Origin: Leptotrichia sp. OH3620_COT-345
Lineage (GTDB): Bacteria; Fusobacteriota; Fusobacteriia; Fusobacteriales; Leptotrichiaceae
Length of the DNA: 62,599 nt
Direction of reading: 5' to 3'
NCBI RefSeq assembly: GCF_003932895.1
Contig: NZ_RQYW01000013.1
Location: forward strand, 1-62,599
In this document: positions 1 through 8,245 of the stretch, in pieces
How positions within the stretch are numbered: position 1 is the stretch's first letter
How the letters are laid out: each line of letters opens with the position of its first letter
Program-made: the position numbers and the translations under genes
Notes under the pieces: model-generated
What the model saw: the letters and a program-made list of their open reading frames with translations, nothing else
Database searches by the model: none
What the model was told of the DNA's origin: nothing

Positions 1-42
1 AAACAGAAGAAAATATCAGTCTGTAAATATAAGGTGATAAAA

Positions 43-156
43 ATGAAATATATTAATATTATAGAGTCATTTTATCCTTCTTTAAGTAAACAGGAAAAGA
101 ATTTTTCCGTAAAATGCAGAGAGAATAACAATTCACTTAAAAATTATACAAAATAA
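43..156 (+). pseudogene. Possible N-terminal fragment of an RpiR-type regulator
   Basis: A 37-codon open frame begins with a segment (IIESFYPSLSKQEK) that resembles the start of the helix-turn-helix domain of MurR/RpiR sugar-phosphate regulators. The resemblance stops after about 20 residues and a TAA follows. No SIS domain is seen downstream. It lies just before a regulator-transporter-sulfatase unit, so it may be the remnant of an older local regulator. The match is from memory of the family motif and is short, so the identity is tentative. Confidence 0.35.
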
Positions 157-162
157 ATAGAG

Positions 163-282
163 CAGACTTGAAATCGGACTAATTTATTTAATGGACCAAA
201 TCCGTTAAATAATATTTTAGTCCGATTTTAAATAGGTTTTAGCATTTGAGTCAATGTTAAAAGAAAAGTTTTTTCAAGTCTG
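163..282. repeat. 120-bp inverted-repeat element with nested hairpin
   Basis: Perfect 11-bp terminal inverted repeats, CAGACTTGAAA at 163-173 and TTTCAAGTCTG at 272-282, enclose a second hairpin whose arms are AATCGGACTAA (172-182) and TTAGTCCGATT (217-227). The size and architecture resemble a miniature element or a complex terminator. No coding capacity is visible. No target-site duplication could be confirmed by eye. Confidence 0.5.
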
Positions 283-448
283 ATTTATAATATAATTCTG
301 AAAAATAAAATTTAGTATAACTAATTGTTACGTGATATTAATTTTATAATAAATTTTTTAATTAATAAAAATAAAACAGGAGTTATATAATATGAGAGAT
401 AAAAGGAAATATCATATAGTACAAGTCAGGAATGTTGTTGAATTTTTA

Positions 449-476
449 TTGACAACTTTTTTTTTGAAGTTATACT
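449..476 (+). promoter_or_regulatory. Promoter of the GntR-symporter-sulfatase unit
   Basis: A -35 hexamer TTGACA (449-454) and a -10 hexamer TATACT (471-476) are separated by 16 bases. The spacer holds an AACTT/AAGTT inverted repeat that could be the operator of the GntR regulator translated from 536. The start codon is about 55 bases downstream. Confidence 0.6.
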
Positions 477-535
477 TATTATGAAAAGAATTGATTTGTT
501 TTTTATTAAAGATATTTATATATACGGGGGAATTT

Positions 536-1273
536 ATGGAAATAAATATTGATTATGAAAGCAGTCATCCTATTTATATTCAGATAGTAAATGAAATAAA
601 AGCAAGAATAAAAGAAGGAGAAATAAAGCAGGGAGATAAGCTTAAATCGGAAATATATTATTCAAAAAAATATTATATAAGTAGAAATACTGTAAGAAAA
701 GCTTTGGAAATACTTGAAAAAGAAGGAATTATAAAAAAGGTTAAAGGAAAAGGGAGTTTTATCCGGTCGCCTAAAATTTATCAGAATAGATCCAAATTTA
801 GTAAATTTCATGATGATATGAGAATTCTCGGACTTACTCCCAATTCAAAAATATTAAGTGCAAAAAAAGAAATTCCAAATATAAACATAAAAGAGAAAAT
901 GAGACTGAAAAATGAGGAATATGTATACAGTATGACATGGATAAGATACGGAAGCGAAGAACCCTTAATATATGAAACAATACATTTAAATTATAAATTT
1001 GTAAACGGAATTGAAAAGTTTATTTTTGGCAGTATAAAACTGTATGATATTCTCGAAAAAAAATTCGGTATAAAACCTGAAAATGGAAAAGAATGGTTTT
1101 ATCCGTGTAAACTGTCAGAGACTGAAATGAAATATCTGCAAACAAAAACGGGAGATGTGGGAATGCATGTGGAACGGATTATGTTTTACGGCAAAGAAGT
1201 ACTGGAATACACCGAATCAATTGTCAGAGGTGACAGATTTATATATACTATAGACTTTTATAATGAAGAATAA
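536..1273 (+). CDS. GntR-family transcriptional regulator with UTRA ligand domain
   Basis: A 245-residue DNA-binding repressor. An N-terminal winged helix (about residues 8-75, with the GntR pattern of two helices, SRNTVRKAL recognition helix and a KGKGSF wing) is followed by a UTRA effector domain (about 95-240), the HutC/FarR subfamily layout. UTRA domains bind small ligands such as sugar phosphates, amino acids or their derivatives. I chose the start at 536 because GGGGGAA lies just upstream at 526-532; an ATG at 491 would add 15 unsupported residues. It is the first gene of a unit with a symporter and a sulfatase and probably controls them, including through the inverted repeat in its own promoter. 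The ligand is unknown. Confidence 0.85.
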   Translation: MEINIDYESSHPIYIQIVNEIKARIKEGEIKQGDKLKSEIYYSKKYYISRNTVRKALEILEKEGIIKKVKGKGSFIRSPKIYQNRSKFSKFHDDMRILGLTPNSKILSAKKEIPNINIKEKMRLKNEEYVYSMTWIRYGSEEPLIYETIHLNYKFVNGIEKFIFGSIKLYDILEKKFGIKPENGKEWFYPCKLSETEMKYLQTKTGDVGMHVERIMFYGKEVLEYTESIVRGDRFIYTIDFYNEE

Positions 1274-1338
1274 AGAAATATATAAAAATGAGTAATTTTA
1301 ATTCAGATAAATTATATTATTTTTTGGGAGGAATGTTT

Positions 1339-3030
1339 ATGACATTAATTTCTTTTTTAATAGTTACGGGAATTATTGCTCTTATTTCATGGTGGAAAAC
1401 GAGAGATGATGATCTTTCCACTTCAAAAGGTTATTTTTTGGCGGGAAGAGGATTAAGCGGAGCCGTAATAGGATGTTCTATGGTTCTGACATCTTTGTCC
1501 ACAGAACAGATAATAGGACTCAATGCGGAATCTTACAAAGGAAATTTTTCAATAATAGCATGGACAGTTCAGTCAGTTATACCTTTATGCGTACTTGCAA
1601 AGGTTTTACTGCCTAAGTATATAAAAGAGGGGTATACTACAATACCTGAATTTTTTGAAAACAGATATGATAGAGCTACAAGACTTATAATGTCTACATT
1701 ATTTCTATTTTTTTATCTCTTTATAGCTATTCCCGTGGCACTTTATACGGGTGCTATTGCTTTTAACAAAGTATTCAATCTGGAAATAGTTTTCGGACTT
1801 ACTTATGCCCAGTCTATGTGGATTACGATATGGACAATAGGAATAGTAGGAGGAATTTATGCAATATTTGGAGGACTGAAGGCAGTAGCGGTATCAGATA
1901 CTTTGAATGCAATAATTTTAATAATAGGAGGTCTTTTAGTTCCTATATTTGGATTAAAATTTTTAGGAAATGGAAATGTTTTAAACGGAATATCAATAGT
2001 AACTACTCAGAATATTGAAAAGTTCAGTGCAATAGGAGGTCCAAAAGATGCCGTACCGTGGACGGCAATTTTCACAGGTATATTAATTGTAAATTTTTTT
2101 TATTGGACTACGAATCAGGCTATCGTTCAGAGAACTCTTGGAGCAAAAGATTTAAAATCAGGTCAAAAGGGTATACTTCTAGCTTCTATTTTCTTGTTGT
2201 TACTTCCTATAATGCTGAATTTGCCCGGATTGATTGCTTATCATATTGTTGGAGAAGGTTTGAAACCTATTGATATAGCATATCCTGAACTTGTAAATAA
2301 AGTACTTCCTTTGCCGTTAATCGGATTTTTTATAGCAGCACTATTTGGAGCTGTTCTCAGTACGTTCAATTCCTTTTTGAACTCGGCTGCAACTATATTC
2401 TGTAATGATTTACTTCCTATAATTTCTAAAAAGGAAAGGTCAGATAAAGAACTGATAATATTTGCAAAAAAAATTTCGACAGTTATGGCACTTTTTACAA
2501 TGGTAGTAGCCCCTTTTTTAATGTATGGAACTGAGGGGATATTTCTTTTTACAAGAAGATTTGCAGGTTTTTTTAATATACCTATAGTAGCACTATTTGT
2601 AGTAGGAATATTGAATAGGACAGTTTCAGGAAAAGCTGCCAGAATAACAGTTATATTGCATATTCTACTTTACTATTCCCTTGTATGGATATTTAAAGTG
2701 AAAGTAAATTTTGTCCATGTAATGGGGGCATTATTCGTATTTGATGTCATAGTAATGCTCATATTAGGGATATTTTTTAAAAGGAGTACACCTTATAATG
2801 AATCAAAAGAAAATAAATCAAATGTTGATTTGGCTGATTGGAAATATGTTGATTTGGTAATTATGATCGTAATATCAGGGCTATTCTACTTGTATGCCCT
2901 TCTTTCTCCAATAGGTTTGGCTTCAAAATCGGGAAAGCCTTTACTGGTAACAGGAATATTTTTAATAGTTGAAATTATAATGGTGGTATATTTTTTAAGA
3001 AACTATAGAAGAAAAAAAGAAAATTTGTAA
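1339..3030 (+). CDS. Sodium:solute symporter (SSS/SLC5 family)
   Basis: An inner-membrane cotransporter of about 563 residues with 13-14 hydrophobic segments. The N-terminal region carries the SSS pattern ([12 protein letters not shown] near residues 30-45, then a glycine/serine-rich helix) and a later TTNQAIVQR-type loop. Members import sugars, amino acids or related solutes with sodium. The start at 1339 follows GGGAGG (1326-1331) at good spacing; earlier ATGs at 1288 and 1333 lack this. It lies between the GntR regulator and a sulfatase, an arrangement reminiscent of enterobacterial yidK-yidJ, so it may import the desulfated product or the sulfated compound itself. The substrate cannot be read from sequence. 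Confidence 0.85.
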   Translation: MTLISFLIVTGIIALISWWKTRDDDLSTSKGYFLAGRGLSGAVIGCSMVLTSLSTEQIIGLNAESYKGNFSIIAWTVQSVIPLCVLAKVLLPKYIKEGYTTIPEFFENRYDRATRLIMSTLFLFFYLFIAIPVALYTGAIAFNKVFNLEIVFGLTYAQSMWITIWTIGIVGGIYAIFGGLKAVAVSDTLNAIILIIGGLLVPIFGLKFLGNGNVLNGISIVTTQNIEKFSAIGGPKDAVPWTAIFTGILIVNFFYWTTNQAIVQRTLGAKDLKSGQKGILLASIFLLLLPIMLNLPGLIAYHIVGEGLKPIDIAYPELVNKVLPLPLIGFFIAALFGAVLSTFNSFLNSAATIFCNDLLPIISKKERSDKELIIFAKKISTVMALFTMVVAPFLMYGTEGIFLFTRRFAGFFNIPIVALFVVGILNRTVSGKAARITVILHILLYYSLVWIFKVKVNFVHVMGALFVFDVIVMLILGIFFKRSTPYNESKENKSNVDLADWKYVDLVIMIVISGLFYLYALLSPIGLASKSGKPLLVTGIFLIVEIIMVVYFLRNYRRKKENL

Positions 3031-3052
3031 ACTGATTTTTAAGGAGAAAAAA

Positions 3053-4504
3053 ATGAATAATATAGTCTATATTTTATTAGATCAGGTAAGAAAGGATATG
3101 TTGGGAACTTACGGGCACAAAATAGTTAAAACTCCCAATATAGACAGACTTGCTGAAGAAGGAGTAAAGTTTCAGAATGCTTTTACACCTGCTTCGGTTT
3201 GCGGGCCTGCAAGGACTTCCCTGTTTACAGGACAGATGCCGTCAACTCACGGAATAATAAAAAATGGAGAAAAAGGAGGTATAGGAGAAATACTCCGCGA
3301 AGCTCCCAACATAATGGCGAATTTAAAAGATTACAATACTTATGTAGTTGGGAAATGGCATGTAGGGACAAGATCTGTACCTTCAGATTACGGAATAAAA
3401 GGACATGATTTTGACGGATACGGATATCCGGGAAGCGGAATTTATAAAAATCTTGTGTTTAATCAGCCGCCGACACGAGGAAACAGATATAAGGAATGGC
3501 TTGAAGAAAAAGGATATGAAATTCCTGAAGTAAGTAAAGCATACTTTGGAGACAATCCTCACTTGAGAGTACAGGAATTATGCGGTCTTCTATCCGGAAC
3601 AAGAAAGGAAACGATACCTTATTTTATAATAGATGAAGCTAAAAAATTTATAACAGAATCTCTTAACGATAGGAAACCGTTTTTTACATGGATTAATTTC
3701 TGGGGACCTCACACACCATGTATTGTTCCTGAACCTTATTATTCAATGTATAAACCTGAAGATGTAGTTTTGGATGAAAGCTTTTTTAGACCTCTTAAAG
3801 GAAAACCTAAGCATTACAGGACAATTTCAAAGATGTGGGGTATGTGGGAAGCAAGTGAAGAAAGATGGAAAGAAGTAATATCTAAATTTTGGGGATATAT
3901 AACTCTTATTGATGATGCTATAGGAGAGTTCTTTTCTTTTCTTAAAGAGAACGGGCTATATAATAATTCCTTCATAGTGGTAACGGCAGATCATGGAGAT
4001 GCTATGGGAGCACATAGAATGATAGAAAAAGGGGAATTTATGTTCGACACTACATATAATATTCCTATGATAGTAAAAGATCCTCGATCAGGTAGAAAAA
4101 ACGAAACAGATGATAATCTTGTATATTTACATGACCTTACATCTACTGCATATGATATTTCAGGAGAAAATATACCCGAACAGTTTCAGGGAGAATCTAT
4201 ATTGAATATAGTGAGAGAAAATTATAAGAATAATAGAAAAGGGCTGTTGTGTCAGCTGGCAGGACATTTTGTATATTTTGAACAAAGAATGTGGAGAAGA
4301 AAAGATTTTAAACTTGTATTTAATGCTTCGGATATTTGTGAGTTATATAATATCAAAGATGATCCTGAAGAAATGGAAAATCTTTTTTACAATGAAAAAT
4401 ACAAGGACATAAAAAAAGAAATGCTGACGGAATTGTATGGAGAAATGACTAAAATAAAAGATCCTATGGCTGATTGGCTTTACAGAATAATTTATGAAAT
4501 TTAG
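3053..4504 (+). CDS. Cys-type sulfatase
   Basis: A 483-residue sulfatase of the alkaline phosphatase fold. The active-site signature CGPAR puts Cys50 as the residue to be oxidised to formylglycine and Arg54 in the motif. Other family landmarks are GKWHVG (about 100-105) and a metal-binding ADHGD segment near residue 310. Cys-type enzymes need an anaerobic radical-SAM maturase, which is not in this window. No signal peptide is seen, so it should act in the cytoplasm on an imported sulfated compound. AAGGAG precedes the start; the gene is 22 bases behind the symporter. The substrate (glycan, choline or steroid sulfate) is unresolved. Confidence 0.88.
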   Translation: MNNIVYILLDQVRKDMLGTYGHKIVKTPNIDRLAEEGVKFQNAFTPASVCGPARTSLFTGQMPSTHGIIKNGEKGGIGEILREAPNIMANLKDYNTYVVGKWHVGTRSVPSDYGIKGHDFDGYGYPGSGIYKNLVFNQPPTRGNRYKEWLEEKGYEIPEVSKAYFGDNPHLRVQELCGLLSGTRKETIPYFIIDEAKKFITESLNDRKPFFTWINFWGPHTPCIVPEPYYSMYKPEDVVLDESFFRPLKGKPKHYRTISKMWGMWEASEERWKEVISKFWGYITLIDDAIGEFFSFLKENGLYNNSFIVVTADHGDAMGAHRMIEKGEFMFDTTYNIPMIVKDPRSGRKNETDDNLVYLHDLTSTAYDISGENIPEQFQGESILNIVRENYKNNRKGLLCQLAGHFVYFEQRMWRRKDFKLVFNASDICELYNIKDDPEEMENLFYNEKYKDIKKEMLTELYGEMTKIKDPMADWLYRIIYEI

Positions 4505-4621
4505 CTTAAAATCATTTTGAGTTTATAATCTGAAAATTAATTGTAAATTACTATTTTCATTAATTAAAAAAATAGTATTTACAGACTGATATATTTTTTC
4601 AGCTTATAAATTTAATTTTGC

Positions 4622-4667
4622 AAAAAAAGCTGTCTCAAAAAATAAAAAATGAGATTAGCTTTTTTTA
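4622..4667 (+). terminator. Terminator-like hairpin before the phage cluster
   Basis: Arms AAAAAGCT-TCTCA and TGAGA-AGCTTTTT pair around an A-rich loop and end in a run of seven T. It could terminate the sulfatase transcript and, by symmetry, transcripts from the right. Confidence 0.55.
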
Positions 4668-4734
4668 AATTAAATTTTTTCTTTATTTGTAGCTAATCTT
4701 TTTTGTAAATATATTAGAAACATTTATTTTAACA

Positions 4735-4762
4735 TGTTTTGTAATATAATAGTTACAAAACA
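4735..4762. promoter_or_regulatory. Candidate repressor operator (10-bp inverted repeat around TATAAT)
   Basis: Perfect arms TGTTTTGTAA (4735-4744) and TTACAAAACA (4753-4762) flank an 8-base centre containing TATAAT, a consensus -10 box. A dimeric repressor bound here would cover a promoter. The site lies upstream of the XRE repressor gene and shares its GTTACAAA half-site with other sites in the cluster. Confidence 0.5.
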
Positions 4763-4856
4763 AATTTAAAGAAAAGGTTAAATGTTTAACCTCAAAAATA
4801 ATTATATCAAAATTGTAACTTAAATATAACGATTTTTTTTAAAAAATCAAAAAAAT

Positions 4857-4872
4857 GTAACAACTTTGTTAC
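4857..4872. promoter_or_regulatory. Candidate operator GTAACAA/TTGTTAC
   Basis: A 16-base palindrome with 7-base arms sits 42 bases before the repressor start codon and next to an A/T-rich stretch (TATGATAAAAT) that could be its -10 region. It matches the GTTAC half-sites at 4735-4762 and 7204-7219, which suggests autoregulation. Confidence 0.45.
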
Positions 4873-4913
4873 TAAAATATGATAAAATACATTTAGAAAC
4901 GGGAGGAAAAAAT

Positions 4914-5324
4914 ATGAGTTTAGGAGAAGTTTTAAAGGAAAAGAGAGAGAGTAAAGGACTTTCATTAAGACAGGTAGAATATAAATTAAAATCCAAAAAC
5001 ATTCAGTACAGTCATACTAATATAAAAAGATTGGAAGATAATAAGTTTGACAAAGTTCCTATAAAAGTTCTTTCAGCATTAGCAGAATTATTTGTTTTAG
5101 ACAAAGTTACCTTATTTAACTTAGCAGGTGCGGCACTTGATGAGACGGATGAGCGGATTTCAAAATTAAATAAACGTGAACGTACACAGTTAGATGATGT
5201 AATGTCCAGTGCAAATCATTTTTTTAATGATGAAAGTATAAACGAGGAGGATAAGAAAAAGCTATACGACAGTTTACAGGAATTATATTTTGATGCAAAA
5301 TCAAAAAATAAAAGAAAAAAGTAG
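4914..5324 (+). CDS. XRE-family phage repressor
   Basis: A 136-residue protein with an N-terminal Cro/C1-type helix-turn-helix (about residues 4-65) and a charged helical tail. It lacks a LexA-like self-cleavage domain. The start at 4914 has GGGAGG at 4901-4906; an ATG at 4866 lies inside the upstream palindrome and is less likely. The next gene, 9 bases later, encodes an ImmA/IrrE protease, and such pairs work as repressor and repressor-cleaving protease in ICEBs1 and many prophages. It is therefore the probable master repressor of the tail cluster, acting at the GTTAC palindromes. Confidence 0.8.
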   Translation: MSLGEVLKEKRESKGLSLRQVEYKLKSKNIQYSHTNIKRLEDNKFDKVPIKVLSALAELFVLDKVTLFNLAGAALDETDERISKLNKRERTQLDDVMSSANHFFNDESINEEDKKKLYDSLQELYFDAKSKNKRKK

Positions 5325-5333
5325 GGATGTTGG

Positions 5334-5762
5334 ATGCGAAAAAAGAAAAATATAAAGCAAAGGGTCAAAAATCTGATTGAAAAATACAATACAAAAAATC
5401 CATATGAATTATGCAGAAAGTTAAACATTTATATAAAGTATATGGACTTGGGAAATATAAAAGGATATTTTAAAAAAGTACTTGGAAATAAATATATAGT
5501 AATTAATGAAAATCTAGATGATTATTCAAAAAAAGTGGTATTGTCTCACGAGTTGGGGCATGGAGTAATGCATTCAAGTAAAGATGTTTTATTAATGAAA
5601 GAAAATTTTTACAGATACACTCCTGAATTAGAAAATGAAGCTAATGAATTTGCAGCGGAACTATTATCCTACGATGCTCAGGAAATAAGTTATAATTTAA
5701 TTGAAAATTGTGATTTGGGACTTGAAGTAATGGAGGAAATAAGAAAATATAAAAGATTTTAA
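5334..5762 (+). CDS. ImmA/IrrE-type metallopeptidase
   Basis: A 142-residue zinc peptidase with HELGH at residues 72-76 and the downstream acidic segment ELENEANEFAAELL (about 95-108) that supplies the third ligand. In related mobile elements (ImmA of ICEBs1) this protein cleaves the neighbouring XRE repressor after a host signal and so induces the element. Gene order and the 9-base spacing behind the repressor support that role here. The SOS-type or cell-density trigger cannot be inferred. Confidence 0.82.
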   Translation: MRKKKNIKQRVKNLIEKYNTKNPYELCRKLNIYIKYMDLGNIKGYFKKVLGNKYIVINENLDDYSKKVVLSHELGHGVMHSSKDVLLMKENFYRYTPELENEANEFAAELLSYDAQEISYNLIENCDLGLEVMEEIRKYKRF

Positions 5763-5957
5763 AGGATAACAAATTACAATAAAAATAAATTATTAAGTAT
5801 TATAATAATGAGAGTTTTTAAAATCTGTGATTTCAAAATGGTTTTATCATGTAATTAGTAAAATAAAAACCTTAAAGTTGAAAATAGAACCAAATTATAA
5901 TTTTACTTTTTAAAACTAAGATATAACAAATTATAAAAAATAAAAGGAGTGATTGAA

Positions 5958-6548
5958 TTGAAAAAGATATTGATGATTTTATCGTTATTGTTTTTAGTTG
6001 TGAGTTGTGGAACTCCGAAAGTTCAGAAAGAGTTTGAAATTGTACTTAAAGCGTTACAAAGCGGAGATGTGGAAAAAATAAAAAAGCTGAACTCTAATTC
6101 GGAATTTATGAATAGTGATGAGGATTCAAAAATATTTTTAAATGGATATAAAAAAATGACTTACAAAATAAAAAGTACTAAAGTTAAAGGAGATATAGCA
6201 ACAATAAATCTGGACTTGAAAGCTCCTGATTTAACAGTATATTTTTCAGAATATGTACAGGAAATTATGGGATTGGCTTTCGCCAATTTCGGAAAAAGTA
6301 ATCAAGAAATAAAAGGTATTCAAGATAAGTTTACTCTAGATTTCTTTGAAAAAAAATTAAACTCGAAAGACTTAAAATACAACGAAGAAAATGTAGATGT
6401 CGTTTTAAAGAAAAATGGAAAAGAATGGGAAGTTGATACTGAAAATGAAAAAAACAAACCGTTTTTTGAAATAATAAGTTTCGGGTTTACTAAAATACTG
6501 GAAAATTTTGGAGAAAATATGATTCAGGATGAAGAAACGGTTAAATAG
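5958..6548 (+). CDS. Lipoprotein of unknown function (DUF5105-like)
   Basis: A 196-residue predicted lipoprotein: a hydrophobic signal ends in LVVSC with Cys17 as the lipidation site. The mature part begins with a helical segment that resembles the start of small secreted lipoproteins (roughly FEIVLKALQSGDVEKI) and continues as alternating strands. I chose the TTG at 5958 because GGAG (5946-5949) is then 8-9 bases away; the GTG at 5949 overlaps the ribosome site. It sits between the repressor pair and the broken antirepressor, and may be a lysogenic-conversion or surface-exclusion gene. Function is unknown. Confidence 0.6.
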   Translation: MKKILMILSLLFLVVSCGTPKVQKEFEIVLKALQSGDVEKIKKLNSNSEFMNSDEDSKIFLNGYKKMTYKIKSTKVKGDIATINLDLKAPDLTVYFSEYVQEIMGLAFANFGKSNQEIKGIQDKFTLDFFEKKLNSKDLKYNEENVDVVLKKNGKEWEVDTENEKNKPFFEIISFGFTKILENFGENMIQDEETVK

Positions 6549-6702
6549 CCTAAGAAAAACTAAAAAACAGTAGTTATGGAATTAGCGAAAAATTTACAGT
6601 TTTAAAAAAGGAAATTTTAAAAAATCAAGTAATATTGATTATATTTATTATGAACTTGATTTAGAAAATAATAGTTTTATGTATTGACTATATTCAAATT
6701 AG

Positions 6703-6813
6703 ATGTTAAGAGTTGATGGTAGCAGATTTCAAATGTTTCCGGACAGTAATCGGGATTTTTTGTCAGTTTTACATTCCATAGAAGGCGAAATAAATTGTAA
6801 AAGTATAAATTAG
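6703..6813 (+). CDS. Small open frame, unknown
   Basis: Thirty-six codons from ATG 6703 to TAG 6811-6813 with a mixed, protein-like composition (several D, F, S, one C). There is no clear ribosome site and the preceding in-frame codons include TAG, so it may be the tail of a decayed gene. Its stop overlaps the left arm of the inverted repeat at 6809-6856. Confidence 0.2.
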   Translation: MLRVDGSRFQMFPDSNRDFLSVLHSIEGEINCKSIN

Positions 6814-6981
6814 GGAACTGAAATAACTAAGAAAAAATTTTATGATGTTCCCTAATGTGGTAAAATTAGAAAATTTAATACTAAATAGCAACAGAAAAAA
6901 ACAGGAAAAATTGAAAATAAACTTAAAATAATAGGAAAAATAAGGGATTAAAGAAAATCTTCTATTTTTTTAAAAAAATAT

Positions 6982-7000
6982 GTTACAAAAAAGTTACAAA
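6982..7000. promoter_or_regulatory. Direct repeat of GTTACAAA, one helical turn apart
   Basis: GTTACAAA occurs at 6982-6989 and 6993-7000, start to start 11 bases. The half-site equals that in the palindromes near the repressor, so this may be another binding site of the XRE repressor or a related factor. Confidence 0.35.
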
Positions 7001-7081
7001 TGTGTTATATTAAATTGAGATGATAAAAATGGAAACAAAATAAAAAATATTATTTACTTAAATAGTTACAGTATAAATGAA

Positions 7082-7186
7082 ATGATAGTAAAATTAGATT
7101 ATAGCAGTCATAGAAAATTGAAAAAAATAATAAGTAAAAATAAGAAAAATAGATGTGAGGAAGTTTTAAGCTTTTTAAAACAATGA
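7082..7186 (+). CDS. Small basic open frame, unknown
   Basis: Thirty-four codons from ATG 7082 to TGA 7184-7186, rich in lysine. No ribosome site is obvious. It could be a small phage regulator or chance. Confidence 0.2.
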   Translation: MIVKLDYSSHRKLKKIISKNKKNRCEEVLSFLKQ

Positions 7187-7203
7187 TTTTTTACACCTTT
7201 AAA

Positions 7204-7219
7204 GTAACTTTTTAGTTAC
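7204..7219. promoter_or_regulatory. Candidate operator GTAAC-N6-GTTAC
   Basis: An inverted pair of GTAAC and GTTAC half-sites lies about 300 bases before the antirepressor remnant. It resembles the palindromes flanking the repressor gene start. Confidence 0.35.
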
Positions 7220-7520
7220 AAAAAATGTTTGTATTAAATAAAATTAAGAAATAATATATTTGTTTAACGTTAAAAAAATATTATTTGAAGAAATTTATTT
7301 AAAATTTGAATTATTAGGAAATTAAAAAATAAGTATTTGTAAGTATTTAATGAAGAATAACTAAAATATCTACTATCCGTAAAAAACTATTGTGTGAGAT
7401 ATTAGGAAAAATCAGATTCATAAAAAATATATTGATGAATAAAAATAAATTTGAAAAATAAAATTGGGAAAATCGAAAAATACAGTTTAAAAAATAATAT
7501 TGTTCAAGAAAGGATTTAAA

Positions 7521-7934
7521 ATGAATGAATTAAAGAATTTTAAAAATGGGAAAATTGAAAAAATGTTTGTCGATTACCAAAAAATCAAAAAACGACTGAC
7601 AGAACAGAAACATAAAGTTAACTTTTATAATGATGTTATGGAAAGTACATTGGTAACGGATGTAGGAACAGTATCAAAATTACTTAATTTTAAAGGAGTA
7701 GGGAGAAATACGTTATTTAAAATTTTGAGAAAAAAGAGACTATTATAACAGAATAATATACCTTATCAGAAATATATAGATAACGGATATTTCAGAGTCG
7801 CTGAAAGTAAATGGAATGACTGCACGACCGGAAACATAAAAATTTCACTCAAAACAGTAGTTTATCAGAAAGGGATCGAACATATTTCGAGATTGTTGAA
7901 AAAACTTGGATATGAAAAAATTGATACAGTATGA
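7521..7934 (+). pseudogene. Phage antirepressor (KilAC domain) split by an in-frame TAA
   Basis: The first half, from ATG 7521 (possible ATG at 7500) to TAA 7746-7748, has the DVGTVSKLLNFKGVGRNTLFKIL pattern of the KilAC antirepressor C-terminal domain (positions about 7665-7735). Past the stop the same frame continues for about 61 codons with PYQKYIDNGYF and KTVVYQKGIEHI, exactly the second half of that domain, ending at TGA 7932-7934. A single nonsense change therefore separates two halves of one domain. The usual N-terminal Rha, BRO or ORF6N domain is missing. Intact homologues bind or relieve the phage repressor; this copy is likely inactive unless the stop is read through. Confidence 0.7.
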
Positions 7935-8083
7935 TAATAAAGTATATTAAAATACAACAGAAATTGTTAAATTTAATAATGAAATATAAAAAAATAGAGA
8001 ATAGAGTAAATTTTCGGAAATATATGATAAAAAATATTGGAAAGGTCAAATGTATAGAGTCTTTTCCGTTTAAAGGAGAATAA
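7931..8083 (+). CDS. Small basic protein coupled to com-like gene
   Basis: A 50-residue lysine-rich frame whose ATG overlaps the antirepressor stop (ATGA at 7931-7934), a hallmark of translational coupling. Its last codons contain the ribosome site AAAGGAG (8073-8079) for the next gene. I do not recognise a family. It could be genuine or a fortuitous frame in a compact phage operon. Confidence 0.4.
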   Translation: MIIKYIKIQQKLLNLIMKYKKIENRVNFRKYMIKNIGKVKCIESFPFKGE

Positions 8084-8086
8084 AAG

Positions 8087-8245
8087 ATGGAAATACAGGA
8101 AATAAGATGTAAATTTTGTAAAAAGAAAAAAATGGAAGTGGAGATAATAGGCGGAAGATTTAACTATAATTTTATATGCCCAAGATGTAAAAATAGAAAT
8201 GTAGGCACAATAATTGATAAAACCGAAAAAAAAGACAATGTATGA
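8087..8245 (+). CDS. Com-like zinc-ribbon protein
   Basis: A 52-residue protein with two CxxC knuckles, CKFC near residues 8-11 and CPRC near 31-34, spaced as in Com of phage Mu and its relatives. Com binds mRNA and switches on translation of the mom DNA-modification gene in Mu; relatives occur in many Mu-like and fusobacterial prophages. AAAGGAG lies 8 bases before the ATG. No mom-like gene is seen in the window, so its target, if any, is unknown. Confidence 0.65.
   Translation: MEIQEIRCKFCKKKKMEVEIIGGRFNYNFICPRCKNRNVGTIIDKTEKKDNV

Larger units (their letters stand above)
4505..4913. other. Intergenic region: hairpins and phage regulatory DNA
   Basis: No gene is visible. A hairpin with arms near GTAAATTACTATTTT and AAAATAGTATTTAC spans 4543-4582 after the sulfatase. 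A second, terminator-like hairpin follows at 4622-4667. From 4735 the DNA holds GTTAC-type palindromes and leads into the repressor gene at 4914. The left edge of the phage-derived cluster probably lies here, but no attachment site was found. Confidence 0.6.
6549..7499. other. 950-bp region with small or decayed frames
   Basis: No gene above 40 codons is credible. Two short plus-strand frames have coding-like residue use: 6703-6813 (36 codons) and 7082-7186 (34 codons). A 10-bp inverted repeat ATTAGGGAAC/GTTCCCTAAT spans 6809-6856. GTTACAAA half-sites occur at 6982-7000 (direct, 11-base period) and a GTAAC/GTTAC palindrome at 7204-7219. The region looks like regulatory DNA plus remnants of early phage genes. 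Confidence 0.5.
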
